Origin: Rhodobiaceae bacterium
Lineage (GTDB): Bacteria > Pseudomonadota > Alphaproteobacteria > Rhizobiales > Tepidamorphaceae
Direction: 5' to 3'
Assembly (NCBI GenBank): GCA_020637985.1
Contig: JACKJK010000009.1
Location: 121,428 to 185,427, forward strand
DNA length: 64,000 nt
A program made the position numbers and the translations under genes. The first letter of the stretch is position 1, and every line of letters starts with the position of its first letter. Under the pieces are notes generated by a model. That model was not told the DNA's origin and did not search any database. It saw only the letters and a list, made by a program, of their open reading frames with translations. Of this stretch, positions 35,355-44,143 are shown piece after piece.

Positions 35355-36251
35355 ATGTCCATGCAAAGCACCGGTTCCGAACGTGGCCTCGCCACCGCCA
35401 TCGGTTTCTCCGCCGTCCTGATGTGGGCGCTGCTGGCGCTGTTCACCGCAGCCAGCGGCAAGGTGCCCCCGTTCCAGCTCTCGGCCATGTGCTTTGCCAT
35501 CGGCGGATGCATCGGCCTCACACGCTGGATAAGTGTGCCGCAGGCGCGCGCCGCTCTCGCCCGCCAGCCGTGGAAGGCCTGGGTGCTGGGGGTCGGCGGG
35601 TTGTTCGGCTACCACTTCTTCTACTTCACGGCGCTGCGCAACGCGCCGGCTGTGGAAGCTGGCCTCATCGCCTATCTCTGGCCGCTGCTCATCGTGCTGT
35701 TTTCCGCGCTGCTGCCAGGCGAACGCCTGGCCTGGCACCACATCGCCGGTGCCATGCTCGCCTTTGCCGGCGCTGCGCTGATCGTCACCCGCGGCGAGAG
35801 CCTCGACATCGATCCTCGGTACACGTTCGGCTATCTCGCCGCCTGCGTCTGCGCGCTCACCTGGTCGGGATACTCGGTGCTGTCGCGCCGCTTCGCTGCC
35901 GTGCCGACCGACGTCGTCACCGGCTTCTGCCTGGCAACCGCGATCCTTTCGGCGCTGTGCCACGTCGCGCTGGAGGAAACCGTTTGGCCTGCCGCCACCC
36001 GTGAATGGCTCGCCGTCGCCGGCCTCGGCTTGCTTCCGGTAGGCCTCGCCTTTTACGCCTGGGACCATGGCGTCAAGCGCGGCGACATCCAGCTTCTCGG
36101 CGTCAGCGCCTATGCCGCGCCGCTGCTCTCGACCATCCTGCTGATCGCCTTCGGCTTCGCGCCGCTGACATGGGCCGTGGTGGCCGCAGCTTTCCTTGTC
36201 ACCGCTGGCGCGGCACTGGCGGCAAAGGACAGTATCCGCAGGCGTCCATAG
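35355..36251 (+). CDS. EamA family permease (aromatic amino acid exporter-like)
   Basis: 298 residues, ten predicted helices, two EamA halves (first: GFSAVLMWALLALFTAASG; second: CALTWSGYSVLSRRFA). The block FFYFTALRNAPAVEAGLIAYLWPLL strongly resembles the YddG-like branch that exports aromatic amino acids, but substrate is inferred from similarity in my memory only. An ATG six bases in (35361) is an equally possible start. Convergent with gloB, 15 bases between stops. Confidence 0.85.
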   Translation: MSMQSTGSERGLATAIGFSAVLMWALLALFTAASGKVPPFQLSAMCFAIGGCIGLTRWISVPQARAALARQPWKAWVLGVGGLFGYHFFYFTALRNAPAVEAGLIAYLWPLLIVLFSALLPGERLAWHHIAGAMLAFAGAALIVTRGESLDIDPRYTFGYLAACVCALTWSGYSVLSRRFAAVPTDVVTGFCLATAILSALCHVALEETVWPAATREWLAVAGLGLLPVGLAFYAWDHGVKRGDIQLLGVSAYAAPLLSTILLIAFGFAPLTWAVVAAAFLVTAGAALAAKDSIRRRP

Positions 36252-36266
36252 GCGCGCAGTTCAGTG

Positions 36267-37025
36267 TCAGAAGCTGTCCTTGCGCGCCCTGACCTCGGCA
36301 AGCACCTTTTCCGGGCTCGCGCCGGGCATGCCCATCGCCGCCGCAACCTCCGGCGTGTTGGCGCGCACAAAGGGGTTGGTCGCCAGTTCCTCGCCAACCG
36401 TCGTCGGCACCGTGGGAATGCCCGCCGCCGTCTTCTTCTCGACCTCGGCAAGCCGCGCCTTCAGTGCCGCGTTGGTCGGGTCCGCCGTCACCGCGAACCG
36501 CGCGTTCGACAGTGTGTATTCGTGTCCGCAGAACACCTTCGTCTGCGGCGGTAGCGCTGCGATCTTCGACAGTGACGCCCACATATCTGCCGGCGTTCCC
36601 TCGAACAGCCGCCCGCAACCCATCGCGAACAGGGTGTCGCCGGCGAACACGAGGCCGGATTCCGGCATCCAGTAGGTGACGTGGCCCGACGTGTGGCCGG
36701 GCGTCTCGAAGACCATGACCCGCTCGCCCCCGAAGACGACGCTGTCGCCCTCGTGCACCAGGATGTCGAGGCCGGGAATGCGGGCTTCGTCCTTGCGCGG
36801 GCCGATCACCGTGACGTCGGGTCCCTTCAGGGCGGCGAGCCCGCCGATATGGTCGGCATGATGGTGCGTGATGAAGATGTGCGTGAGCGTCCAGCCGGTG
36901 TCGGCGAGCGCCTTGCGCACCGCCGCTTCCTCGGGCACGTCGATGCTCGCCGTCTCGCCGCTGTCGGGATCGTGCACCAGCACGCCGTAGTTGTCCGAAA
37001 GACACCGGAAGAGATGTGTTTCCAT
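36267..37025 (-). CDS. gloB: Hydroxyacylglutathione hydrolase (glyoxalase II)
   Basis: Hydrolyses S-lactoylglutathione to lactate and glutathione in methylglyoxal detoxification. 252 residues, normal. Metallo-beta-lactamase fold with the binuclear site motif THHHADHIGG, then GHTSGHVTYW, FAGDTLFAMGCGRLFEG, and FCGHEYTLSNARFA for substrate binding. Start at METHLFRCLSDNYG; codons further upstream to 37172 are intergenic. Divergent from the methyltransferase gene. Confidence 0.96.
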   Translation of the reverse strand: METHLFRCLSDNYGVLVHDPDSGETASIDVPEEAAVRKALADTGWTLTHIFITHHHADHIGGLAALKGPDVTVIGPRKDEARIPGLDILVHEGDSVVFGGERVMVFETPGHTSGHVTYWMPESGLVFAGDTLFAMGCGRLFEGTPADMWASLSKIAALPPQTKVFCGHEYTLSNARFAVTADPTNAALKARLAEVEKKTAAGIPTVPTTVGEELATNPFVRANTPEVAAAMGMPGASPEKVLAEVRARKDSF

Positions 37026-37177
37026 GTCGCGTGCCCCCTGTCTGACGCTGACGTACAACGTTAACCCTGCGCAGCCGTGCCATGATCGCATCGGCACGGA
37101 CGTGGTAACATCGTCGCGCCGCGATCGGCAAATGCCCTGCCCGAGATCGCCGGCCAGCGAAACCGCAGCCATACGCC

Positions 37178-37945
37178 ATGTGGACAGATGTCGCCGACCT
37201 AAGGGACTTCTATGCCGGGCCGCTCGGCGGCGTGGCGCGCCGTCTCATCGCGCGCCAGATCGGCGAGCTGTGGCCGGACGTCTCCGGCGAGCGCCTGGCC
37301 GGTGTTGGCTTCGCGGCACCTTTCCTCGCCAATTACATCGACAGCGCCGAACGCCTTCTCGCCTTCATGCCGGCCCGCCAGGGCGTCATCAACTGGCCGG
37401 CGCAGGGTCCCTCGGTCTCGGCGCTGGTCGAGGAGGACGACCTGCCGCTGACGGACGCCGCCGTCGAGCGGATCATGCTCGTCCATTGCCTGGAGAATGC
37501 GGATTTCCCCGCTGCCGTGCTCAAGGAAGCCTGGCGCGTGCTGGCGCCGGGCGGGCGGCTCATCGCGGTTGCGCCCAACCGCCGCGGCCTTTGGGCGCGC
37601 GTCGACAATTCTCCCTTCGGCCATGGCCGCCCGTTCAGCCGCTCGCAGCTGACGCTGCTGCTCAAGGAAACCGGTTTCAGCCCGGCGAACTGGCGCGAGG
37701 CCCTGTTCGTGCCGCCTCTCGAGCGCTTCGGCCTGCTTCGCGCGGCAGCCGCTTTCGAGCGCGCCGGCAACATACTGCCGCTGATGTTCGGCGGCGTGCT
37801 GATCGTCGAGGCACAGAAACAGTTTCTAACGGCACGACCGATCCGCGCGCTCGAACGCGTCCGCCGCACCCTGCCCGGTCTTGCCGAACCGGCGGTCGCC
37901 CGCAGGCAGACGCTCGCAGGCGGCGGCCGGACTCACTACACCTGA
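37178..37945 (+). CDS. Class I SAM-dependent methyltransferase
   Basis: 255 residues, methyltransferase type 11 fold but with a weak SAM motif I (LAGVGFAAPFLANYI rather than a clear G-x-G-x-G), a motif IV-like segment (VERIMLVHCLENADFP) and LAPGGRLIAVAPNRRGLWAR. In Rhizobiales a gene of this type is regularly divergent from gloB. Substrate unknown. Its last ten bases overlap the metW 3' end on the opposite strand. Confidence 0.82.
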   Translation: MWTDVADLRDFYAGPLGGVARRLIARQIGELWPDVSGERLAGVGFAAPFLANYIDSAERLLAFMPARQGVINWPAQGPSVSALVEEDDLPLTDAAVERIMLVHCLENADFPAAVLKEAWRVLAPGGRLIAVAPNRRGLWARVDNSPFGHGRPFSRSQLTLLLKETGFSPANWREALFVPPLERFGLLRAAAAFERAGNILPLMFGGVLIVEAQKQFLTARPIRALERVRRTLPGLAEPAVARRQTLAGGGRTHYT

Positions 37946-38610
37946 TCCTTGCGCGTACGCCGGCCGCGGTCGAGCAGGAACACGCCCTGTTCGCCGAACA
38001 GGTTCCAGAACCACCACGGCGCGTTGAACGGGATGCGCTGGCCGTAGTGGTTGAGCGCCACGGCTTCGGCGATGTGAGCATCGACCGCGTCGCACAGTTC
38101 GACGAAATCGCGGATCGTGCAGAAGTGGATGTTCGGCGTGTCGTACCAGTGATACGGCAGGTTCTTGGTCACCGGCATGCGGCCACGCAGCATGAACTGC
38201 AACCGGATGCGCCAGTGCCCGAAATTCGGCACAGAGACGATCACCTTGCGCCCTATGCGCAGCAGGTGCTCCAGCACGATGCGCGGGTTGTGCGTCGCCT
38301 GGATGGTCTGGCTGAGGATGACGAAATCGAAGGTGTCGGCGCCGTAGTTCACCAGGTCGCGGTCGGCATCGCCCTGAATCACCGCCAGCCCGCGCCCCAC
38401 CGCCTGCGCCACCCCTTGCGGAGACAGCTCGATGCCGCGCCCGTCGATGCCGTGCAGTTCCTCAAGCCGCGCCAGCAGCGCCCCGTCGCCGCATCCGACG
38501 TCGAGCACCCGTGCGCCGCGCGTCACGAAGCCGGCGATGACGTCGTAGTCGACGCGAGGGCCCGCCCCCATCGTGCGCACGTACTGCGGGGCAAGGGTCT
38601 CCGTGTTCAT
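37936..38610 (-). CDS. metW: Methionine biosynthesis protein MetW
   Basis: 224 residues; methyltransferase-like partner of MetX required for homoserine O-acetyl/succinyl transfer in proteobacteria. SAM-type motif VLDVGCGDGALLARLEE, then VIQGDAD, the DFVILSQTIQA segment and GRMPVTKNLPYHWYDTPNIH, characteristic of MetW. AAGGGG nine bases upstream. Start overlaps the metX stop (ATGA), so translation is coupled. Confidence 0.95.
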   Translation of the reverse strand: MNTETLAPQYVRTMGAGPRVDYDVIAGFVTRGARVLDVGCGDGALLARLEELHGIDGRGIELSPQGVAQAVGRGLAVIQGDADRDLVNYGADTFDFVILSQTIQATHNPRIVLEHLLRIGRKVIVSVPNFGHWRIRLQFMLRGRMPVTKNLPYHWYDTPNIHFCTIRDFVELCDAVDAHIAEAVALNHYGQRIPFNAPWWFWNLFGEQGVFLLDRGRRTRKDQV

Positions 38611-39860
38611 CGGCCGGTCCCCTTGCTGTCGAGGCCGCGCACGCGGGCCGCCGAGTCCAGGAACCCGCGCACCGCCGTTTCCAGGTGCGGCTCGTCGAGC
38701 AGGAAGGAATCGTGCCCCTTGTCGGTCTCGATCTCGACGAAGCTGACCCGTGCGCCCGCCGCGTTCAGCGCATGCACGACGTCGCGGTTTGCCTCGGTCG
38801 GGAACAGCCAGTCGCTGGTGAACGAGATCATGCAGAACCGCGTGTGCGTCCCCTTGAACGCATCAGCCAGCACCCCGCCATGGTCGGCGGCGAGGTCGAA
38901 GTAGTCCATCGCCCGCGTCAGGTAGAGATAGCTGTTGGCGTCGAAGCGCTCGACGAAGGTCATGCCCTGGTGGCGCAGGTAGCTTTCCACCTGGAAATCG
39001 GCATCGAAGCCGAAGGTCAGGCTGTCGCGGTCCTGCAGCTTGCGGCCAAACTTGCGGTGCATCGCCTCTTCGGAAAGATACGTGATGTGCGCGGCCATCC
39101 GCGCCACCGCCAGCCCCTTGGTCGGGCGCTTGCCGGCGGCGTGATAGTCCCCGCCGCACCAGTCGGGATCGGCCATCACCGCCTGCCGCCCGACTTCGTG
39201 GAAGGCGATGTTCTGCGTCGTGTGGCGCGCCGCCGTGGCGATCGGGATCGCCGCGAACACCCGCTCGGGATAGTCGCTCGCCCATTGCAGCACCTGCATG
39301 CCGCCCATCGAGCCGCCGGCAACGGCGAACAGCGTTTCGATGCCGAGGTGATCGACCAGCCGCGCCTGCGCGCGCACCATGTCGCGGATGGTGACCACCG
39401 GGAACCCCAGTCCGTAGGGCCTGCCGGTCGCAGGGTCGATGCTCGCCGGGCCGCTGGTGCCCATGCACCCGCCCAGCACGTTGGCGCAGATGACGAAGAA
39501 GCGGTCCGTGTCGATCGGCCGCCCCGGTCCGACGAGAATATCCCACCAGCCCGCCTTGCCGGTCACCGGATGCACGCTGGCGGCATGCTGGTCGCCGGTC
39601 AGCGCGTGGCAAAGCAGCACGGCATTGCTGCGCTCCGCATTCAGTTCGCCATAGGTCTGGTAGGCGATCTGCCATGGCGCGAAATCGACACCGCAGTCGA
39701 GCCTCAGGGGCGCGGCGGTGCCAAAGCGCGCGACGTCGCTCGACGGCGTGTTCGCCTCGCCGCCCGGGTCCGCCGGCGCGGCGGCCCTGGCGCGCCCGCG
39801 CGGCTTTTCCCTCGTCCTGCCTGTGCTCGTGCCTGCGCTCATCGCTTCGCCGTCTTCCAC
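38607..39860 (-). CDS. metX: Homoserine O-acyltransferase
   Basis: Acylates L-homoserine in methionine synthesis; alpha/beta-hydrolase fold. 417 residues from a GTG with AGGGAG six bases upstream; the ATG at 39842 would give 411. N-terminal 40 residues are disordered and basic, longer than usual. Nucleophile Ser184 in GGSMGGMQ, the GRPYGLGFPVVTIRDMV block, and the Asp/His pair in TSDWLFP and GHDSFLLDE. Whether the donor is acetyl- or succinyl-CoA cannot be fixed here. A candidate promoter and an SD-overlapping hairpin lie just upstream. Confidence 0.95.
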   Translation of the reverse strand: MEDGEAMSAGTSTGRTREKPRGRARAAAPADPGGEANTPSSDVARFGTAAPLRLDCGVDFAPWQIAYQTYGELNAERSNAVLLCHALTGDQHAASVHPVTGKAGWWDILVGPGRPIDTDRFFVICANVLGGCMGTSGPASIDPATGRPYGLGFPVVTIRDMVRAQARLVDHLGIETLFAVAGGSMGGMQVLQWASDYPERVFAAIPIATAARHTTQNIAFHEVGRQAVMADPDWCGGDYHAAGKRPTKGLAVARMAAHITYLSEEAMHRKFGRKLQDRDSLTFGFDADFQVESYLRHQGMTFVERFDANSYLYLTRAMDYFDLAADHGGVLADAFKGTHTRFCMISFTSDWLFPTEANRDVVHALNAAGARVSFVEIETDKGHDSFLLDEPHLETAVRGFLDSAARVRGLDSKGTGR

Positions 39861-39869
39861 GCCACGCTC

Positions 39870-39888
39870 CCTGCCGTGCGGCGGCAGG
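39870..39888 (-). promoter_or_regulatory. Leader hairpin overlapping the metX ribosome-binding site
   Basis: On the minus strand CCTGCCG-CCGCA-CGGCAGG, a perfect seven-base stem whose 3' arm shares three bases with the AGGGAG of metX. It would form at the very 5' end of the mRNA predicted from the adjacent promoter. Confidence 0.45.
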
Positions 39889-39895
39889 ACCCGAT

Positions 39896-39924
39896 AGGTA
39901 GGGATTGCATTGCCGTTATGTCAA
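39896..39924 (-). promoter_or_regulatory. Candidate promoter for metXW
   Basis: Minus strand: TTGACA (39924-39919), 17-base spacer, CTACCT (39901-39896). Expected start near 39889 leaves a leader of about 30 bases, too short for a SAM riboswitch. Confidence 0.55.
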
Positions 39925-40073
39925 TCGAGGGATGTCGCGAACGCACCGGCCGGCGAACGGCCAAGTGTCCCACGCCCCCTTTGATTTTGCCGCCGCCGCA
40001 CACTAAACAGGTGCGCCATGCCCGCAAGACGGGCTGGCAGAAATGCCGCCAACAGCAACGAACGGGCCGATCC

Positions 40074-40880
40074 ATGTCGCTCACGCCATCAGACGACGCC
40101 GAGGCGCTCGCCGGCCTGCGCCGCGAGATCGACGAGATTGACGCCGAGATGCACGTCCTGCTGCAACGCCGTGCCGACGTGATCGGGCGGCTGGTCAGTG
40201 TCAAGAAGACGAAGACCGGCGCTGCCTTCCGGCCAGAGCGCGAAGCGGCGATGATGCAGCGGCTGGCCGCCCGCCACCGCGGCGAACTGCCGTTCCTGAC
40301 GATCGCCCACATCTGGCGGGTCATCATCTCGACCTTCACCCAGTTGCAGGCGCCCTACCGCGTGCATCTGGGCGGCAGCGACCCAGCCTTGCGCGACATC
40401 GCCCGCTACCAGTTCGGTTTCTCGACACCGCTCGTGTCGCACCCCGGGCGCGACAGCGCGCTGAGCACCTTGAACAACGCCGCCAGCGACCTCGCCCTCG
40501 TCCTCAACGGCGGCGATTCGGATTGGTGGACGCCTGCGGTCGCGCGCGGCAGCCACGTGATCGCCGCCATTCCCGAGATCGCCGTGCGCGACGCCGATGC
40601 CTTCGCGCCGGCGCTTGTGTTCGCCGCTGCCAGCGTCGCCGTCGACGAATTGCCGCGCGCGGTACTGGCGCTTGCCTGCGACGACGCCGGCGCGCTGGCC
40701 CGCGTCATCGAAACAGGGTCGGCAACGATCCTTTGCGGTCCGGTCGAGACCGGCACGCGCGCCCTTGTCGCCATCGAACGCACGGATGTCGCGGGCTTCC
40801 TGGAGACCGCGCAAGCACGCGGCGTCGCCGTGACGCCGGCTGGCGGTGCGGCCATCCCGGTCGCCCCGGCAACGGCCTGA
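40074..40880 (+). CDS. Chorismate mutase with extended C-terminal domain
   Basis: 268 residues. The first 90 are an AroQ-class mutase: LRREIDEIDAEMHVLLQRRA, then VSVKKTKTGAAFRPEREAAM and IWRVIISTFTQLQ; converts chorismate to prephenate for Phe/Tyr. The remaining 175 residues are unexpected for a simple mutase. They begin YRVHLGGSDPALRDIARYQFG, which recalls the opening of prephenate dehydratase modules but without its clear catalytic TRF motif, so it may be a decayed or regulatory domain. Operon with hisC and tyrC (20 bases, then 11). No good Shine-Dalgarno. Confidence 0.85.
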   Translation: MSLTPSDDAEALAGLRREIDEIDAEMHVLLQRRADVIGRLVSVKKTKTGAAFRPEREAAMMQRLAARHRGELPFLTIAHIWRVIISTFTQLQAPYRVHLGGSDPALRDIARYQFGFSTPLVSHPGRDSALSTLNNAASDLALVLNGGDSDWWTPAVARGSHVIAAIPEIAVRDADAFAPALVFAAASVAVDELPRAVLALACDDAGALARVIETGSATILCGPVETGTRALVAIERTDVAGFLETAQARGVAVTPAGGAAIPVAPATA

Positions 40881-40899
40881 ACCCGAACGGATTTCCGAG

Positions 40900-42018
40900 A
40901 TGACCACCCCGGACACACGCGACGACAGGCCGACCCCGCGGCCGAGCATCCTGAAGATTTCCCCCTACGTGCCGGGCAAGAGCGCCAGTGCAGGCGTCGC
41001 AACGCGCCACAAGCTGTCGTCGAACGAGACGCCGCTGGGGCCGAGCCCGAAGGCCGCCGAGGCCTTTGCCGCCAGCGCCGCGAAGCTCGCCGATTATCCC
41101 GATGGCACCGCGGCCGCCCTGCGCGGCGCGATCGCGGCGCGCTATGGCCTCAACCCGGATCACATCGTCTGCGGGGCGGGGTCCGACGAACTCCTCAACC
41201 TGCTCGCCCAGGCCTATCTGTCGCCGGGCGACGAGGCGATCTTCACCGAGCATGGCTTCCTCGTCTACCGCATCGCCACACTGGCCGCCGGCGGCGTTCC
41301 GGTGGTGGCGCCGGAGACCGACCTGACCGCCGACGTCGATGCGATCTTGGCGCGCGTCACCGGGCGCACACGCATCGTCTTCCTCGCCAACCCGAACAAC
41401 CCGACCGGCACCTACCTGCCCTTTGACGAGATCCGCCGCCTGCATGCCGGGCTTCCCGCCCGTGTCGTCCTCGTGCTCGACGCGGCCTACGCCGAGTATG
41501 TCCGCCGCAACGACTACGAGTCCGGCCTCTCGCTGGTCGCCGAAAGCGCCAACGTCGTGATGACGCGCACCTTCTCGAAGATCCACGGCCTGGCGCTGCT
41601 GCGGCTCGGCTGGGCCTACATGCCCGCCCACATCGCCGACGTGCTCAACCGCATCCGCGGCCCCTTCAACGTCAACGGCCCGGCGATCGCCGCCGGCGTG
41701 GCGGCGATCGGCGACGCGGAATGGAGCGAGAAGGCCGCCGCCCACAATGATGCCTGGCTGCCGAAGGTGACCGGCGCGCTGGAGGGCCTTGGGCTGAAGG
41801 TGACGCCGAGCGTCGGCAACTTCATCCTCGTCCACTTCCCGCAGACGCCGGGCAAGACCGCCGCCGAGGCCGACCAGCACCTGGTGTCGCAGGGCATCTT
41901 CCTGCGCCGCATGGAAGGCTACGGCCTGCCGGGTGCGCTGCGCATGACCATCGGCAGTGAACGGGCCAACGAGGACACTATCGCTGCGCTGGCCGCGTTC
42001 CTCGCCGGCAAGCCGTGA
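40900..42018 (+). CDS. hisC: Histidinol-phosphate aminotransferase
   Basis: PLP aminotransferase for histidine synthesis, and in this gene context probably also for aromatic amino acids. 372 residues, fold type I: SSNETPLGPSPKA, CGAGSDELL, FLANPNNPTGTYLP, LDAAYAEYV, PLP-lysine Lys227 in TFSKIHGLALLRLGW and the C-terminal arginine in LPGALRMTIGS. Between chorismate mutase and tyrC, the usual alphaproteobacterial aromatic cluster. The ATG at 40900 follows the upstream stop by 19 bases. Confidence 0.95.
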   Translation: MTTPDTRDDRPTPRPSILKISPYVPGKSASAGVATRHKLSSNETPLGPSPKAAEAFAASAAKLADYPDGTAAALRGAIAARYGLNPDHIVCGAGSDELLNLLAQAYLSPGDEAIFTEHGFLVYRIATLAAGGVPVVAPETDLTADVDAILARVTGRTRIVFLANPNNPTGTYLPFDEIRRLHAGLPARVVLVLDAAYAEYVRRNDYESGLSLVAESANVVMTRTFSKIHGLALLRLGWAYMPAHIADVLNRIRGPFNVNGPAIAAGVAAIGDAEWSEKAAAHNDAWLPKVTGALEGLGLKVTPSVGNFILVHFPQTPGKTAAEADQHLVSQGIFLRRMEGYGLPGALRMTIGSERANEDTIAALAAFLAGKP

Positions 42019-42029
42019 CAGGGAAGCCC

Positions 42030-43031
42030 ATGTCCAGCACATCCGCCGTCCCGGCAAACACCTCCGACGCGCCGGTCTTCGCGCGTCTCGCCCTCGTCGG
42101 CATCGGCCTGATCGGCTCATCTATTGCCCGCGTCGCGCGCCAGCGCGGCCTTGCCGGCCACATCGCGATTGCCACACGGACGCAGGAGACGCTCGACCGC
42201 GCCCGCGAGCTCGCCCTCGGCGACAGCTATCACCTGTCGGCCGCGCAGGCCTGCGAGGATGCCGATGCCGTCATCGTCTCCGTGCCGGTCGGTGCCAGCG
42301 GCGCTGTCGCCCGCGACATCGCGCCGGCGCTGAAGCCAGGCGCCATTGTTTCCGACGTCGGTTCGGTGAAGGCCTCCGTGATCGCCGCGATGACGCCGGA
42401 ACTGCCCGGCCATGTCCACTTCGTGCCCGCCCACCCGGTCGCCGGCACCGAGCACTCCGGCCCCGATGCCGGCTTTGCCGAACTGTTCGACAACCGCTGG
42501 TGCATCCTCACCCCGCCGCCGGGCACAGACGCGCAAGCCGTCGAGCGGCTGGCCGCCTTCTGGCGCGGCTGCGGCTCCAACATCGAGGTCATGGAGCCCG
42601 AGCACCACGACCTCGTGCTCGCCATCACCAGCCACATTCCCCACCTCGTCGCCTATTCGATCTGCGGCACCGCCGCCGACATGGAAACGGTGACGAAGTC
42701 CGAGGTCATCAAGTTCTCCGCCGGCGGCTTCCGCGACTTCACCCGCCTGGCGGCGTCCGATCCGGTGATGTGGCGCGACGTCTGCCTCAACAACCGCGAG
42801 GCGATCCTGGAGATGCTGTCGCGGTTCGCCGAGGACATCTCGGCCATGCAGCGCATGATCCGCTGGAACGACGGCGAGGCGCTGCACGACATGTTCACCC
42901 GCACCCGAGCCATCCGCCGCGGCATCATCCAGGCCGGTCAGGAGACCGACGCCGTCGACTTCGGCCGGCCGCACGGCACCGCGCCGGCCGCGCCGGAGGC
43001 GGAGGAACCGGATTCAGTGGCGCAGGAGTGA
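42030..43031 (+). CDS. tyrC: Prephenate/arogenate dehydrogenase
   Basis: Oxidative decarboxylation of prephenate or arogenate toward tyrosine. 333 residues from the ATG after AGGGAAGCCC; an overlapping GTG at 42015 is less likely. Rossmann motif LVGIGLIGSSIARV, the substrate block HFVPAHPVAGTEHSGP (catalytic His), DNRWCILTPP, then the dimer domain with SHIPHLVAYSI and GGFRDFTRLAASDPVMW. Prephenate versus arogenate preference cannot be told. Its 3' end overlaps the DUF2125 gene by 18 bases, tail to tail. Confidence 0.94.
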   Translation: MSSTSAVPANTSDAPVFARLALVGIGLIGSSIARVARQRGLAGHIAIATRTQETLDRARELALGDSYHLSAAQACEDADAVIVSVPVGASGAVARDIAPALKPGAIVSDVGSVKASVIAAMTPELPGHVHFVPAHPVAGTEHSGPDAGFAELFDNRWCILTPPPGTDAQAVERLAAFWRGCGSNIEVMEPEHHDLVLAITSHIPHLVAYSICGTAADMETVTKSEVIKFSAGGFRDFTRLAASDPVMWRDVCLNNREAILEMLSRFAEDISAMQRMIRWNDGEALHDMFTRTRAIRRGIIQAGQETDAVDFGRPHGTAPAAPEAEEPDSVAQE

Positions 43032-44069
43032 CGGCAGCTCGGCGAGCCCGAGCGGCCCCAAAAACAGCGTTCCGCCCTGCATCCGAAGCCCGATGCGCGA
43101 GGCCGCGCGCCCGTCGACCACGACAGGCGAGCCGAGCGCGCCGATCGACAGCGCCGCGATACCCGACAGCCCGAGCATGTCCTCGCCTGCGACATTCGCA
43201 AGGTCGACGCCGGCCGTCGTCAGATTGATGCGCCCTTCCGGCCTGCCAGCGCCGTCGAGCCGCAGCATTCCGTCGAGAATGGCAAGCGAATCGCCGTAGT
43301 CGATGCGCGCCGCGTTCACGGTCAGGACGCCGCCCGCATCGCGCCAGCGCGCCAGCCGCTCGCTCCAGTCGCCGGAGGCAAGGGCCGGGATCTGCGATGC
43401 CGAACCGACGAATTGCGCCCGGTCGACGGCCCGCTGCGTCCCGTCCGGCAACGTCAGAGAAGGCGCTGCGCTCGATGCGGCAAGGTCGTAGCCCGCCCCG
43501 GCCTCGCTGGCGCGCACATGTGCCTCGAAGGCTTCCGCCCTGTACGCGAGGCTCGTTCGGCCCGGCGACGCGATCAGGTTGACCAGCGGGGCATCGACCT
43601 CCAGGTCGGCACGCGACACCTTGAGCCGGCCGTCGTCGAGGATCGGCGAGATGCGCATCGACATCCGCGCCGCATTCCAAGCGGTTTCAATGACGCTGCC
43701 GTCGTCGCGCTCGATGTAGAGCGGCCCGTCGAACTCGGCGATCACCTGGTTCGGCGCATAGGCGAGTGCGATTGTGCGCACCGTTTTTGCGCGCACCACT
43801 GCCTGCGTGTCGCCGTCATGGATCGTCATGCGCGGATTGCCGCAGGTCATCTCGAAACGGAACGGGAAGCCGCCGTGGCTGACGTCGTCGCAGTGGAACT
43901 CGCGGCCGGCGCGTGCCTCGTGCGCCTGCCAGCGCTCGAAGGCGAGCTTCTGTCCGCTGTGGCCGAGATACCAGTAACATGACCACGCTGCCGCGATCGC
44001 AACCACGATCGCTGCCGGCCAGATCGCCCCCAGCGGGACACGTCCCGATCTGCGTGGTTGTCCTGCCAT
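43014..44069 (-). CDS. DUF2125 family envelope protein
   Basis: 351 residues. One N-terminal membrane anchor (LGAIWPAAIVVAIAAAWSCYW) and a periplasmic beta-rich region with two cysteines in REFHCDDV and FRFEMTCGNP, which are typical of DUF2125 and may form a disulfide. Repeating beta-strand units in the C-terminal half suggest an AsmA-like long beta structure. Function unknown. Regularly next to the tyrC cluster in Rhizobiales. Confidence 0.88.
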   Translation of the reverse strand: MAGQPRRSGRVPLGAIWPAAIVVAIAAAWSCYWYLGHSGQKLAFERWQAHEARAGREFHCDDVSHGGFPFRFEMTCGNPRMTIHDGDTQAVVRAKTVRTIALAYAPNQVIAEFDGPLYIERDDGSVIETAWNAARMSMRISPILDDGRLKVSRADLEVDAPLVNLIASPGRTSLAYRAEAFEAHVRASEAGAGYDLAASSAAPSLTLPDGTQRAVDRAQFVGSASQIPALASGDWSERLARWRDAGGVLTVNAARIDYGDSLAILDGMLRLDGAGRPEGRINLTTAGVDLANVAGEDMLGLSGIAALSIGALGSPVVVDGRAASRIGLRMQGGTLFLGPLGLAELPSLLRH

Positions 44070-44143
44070 CAGCCCCCGGCGTCCGCGCCTTGAGTTCGCC
44101 CCTCACCCTTGCTACGGCACTCTGCCGCCGCGGGGAAGCAGGA

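Noticed and set aside
38685..40073. Long plus-strand frame leading into chorismate mutase
   Set aside because: Antisense to metX; mutase homology starts only at 40074, so no fusion protein is implied.
39861..40073. SAM-II riboswitch upstream of metX
   Set aside because: I looked for the conserved pseudoknot sequence and did not find it; the predicted leader is only about 30 bases.
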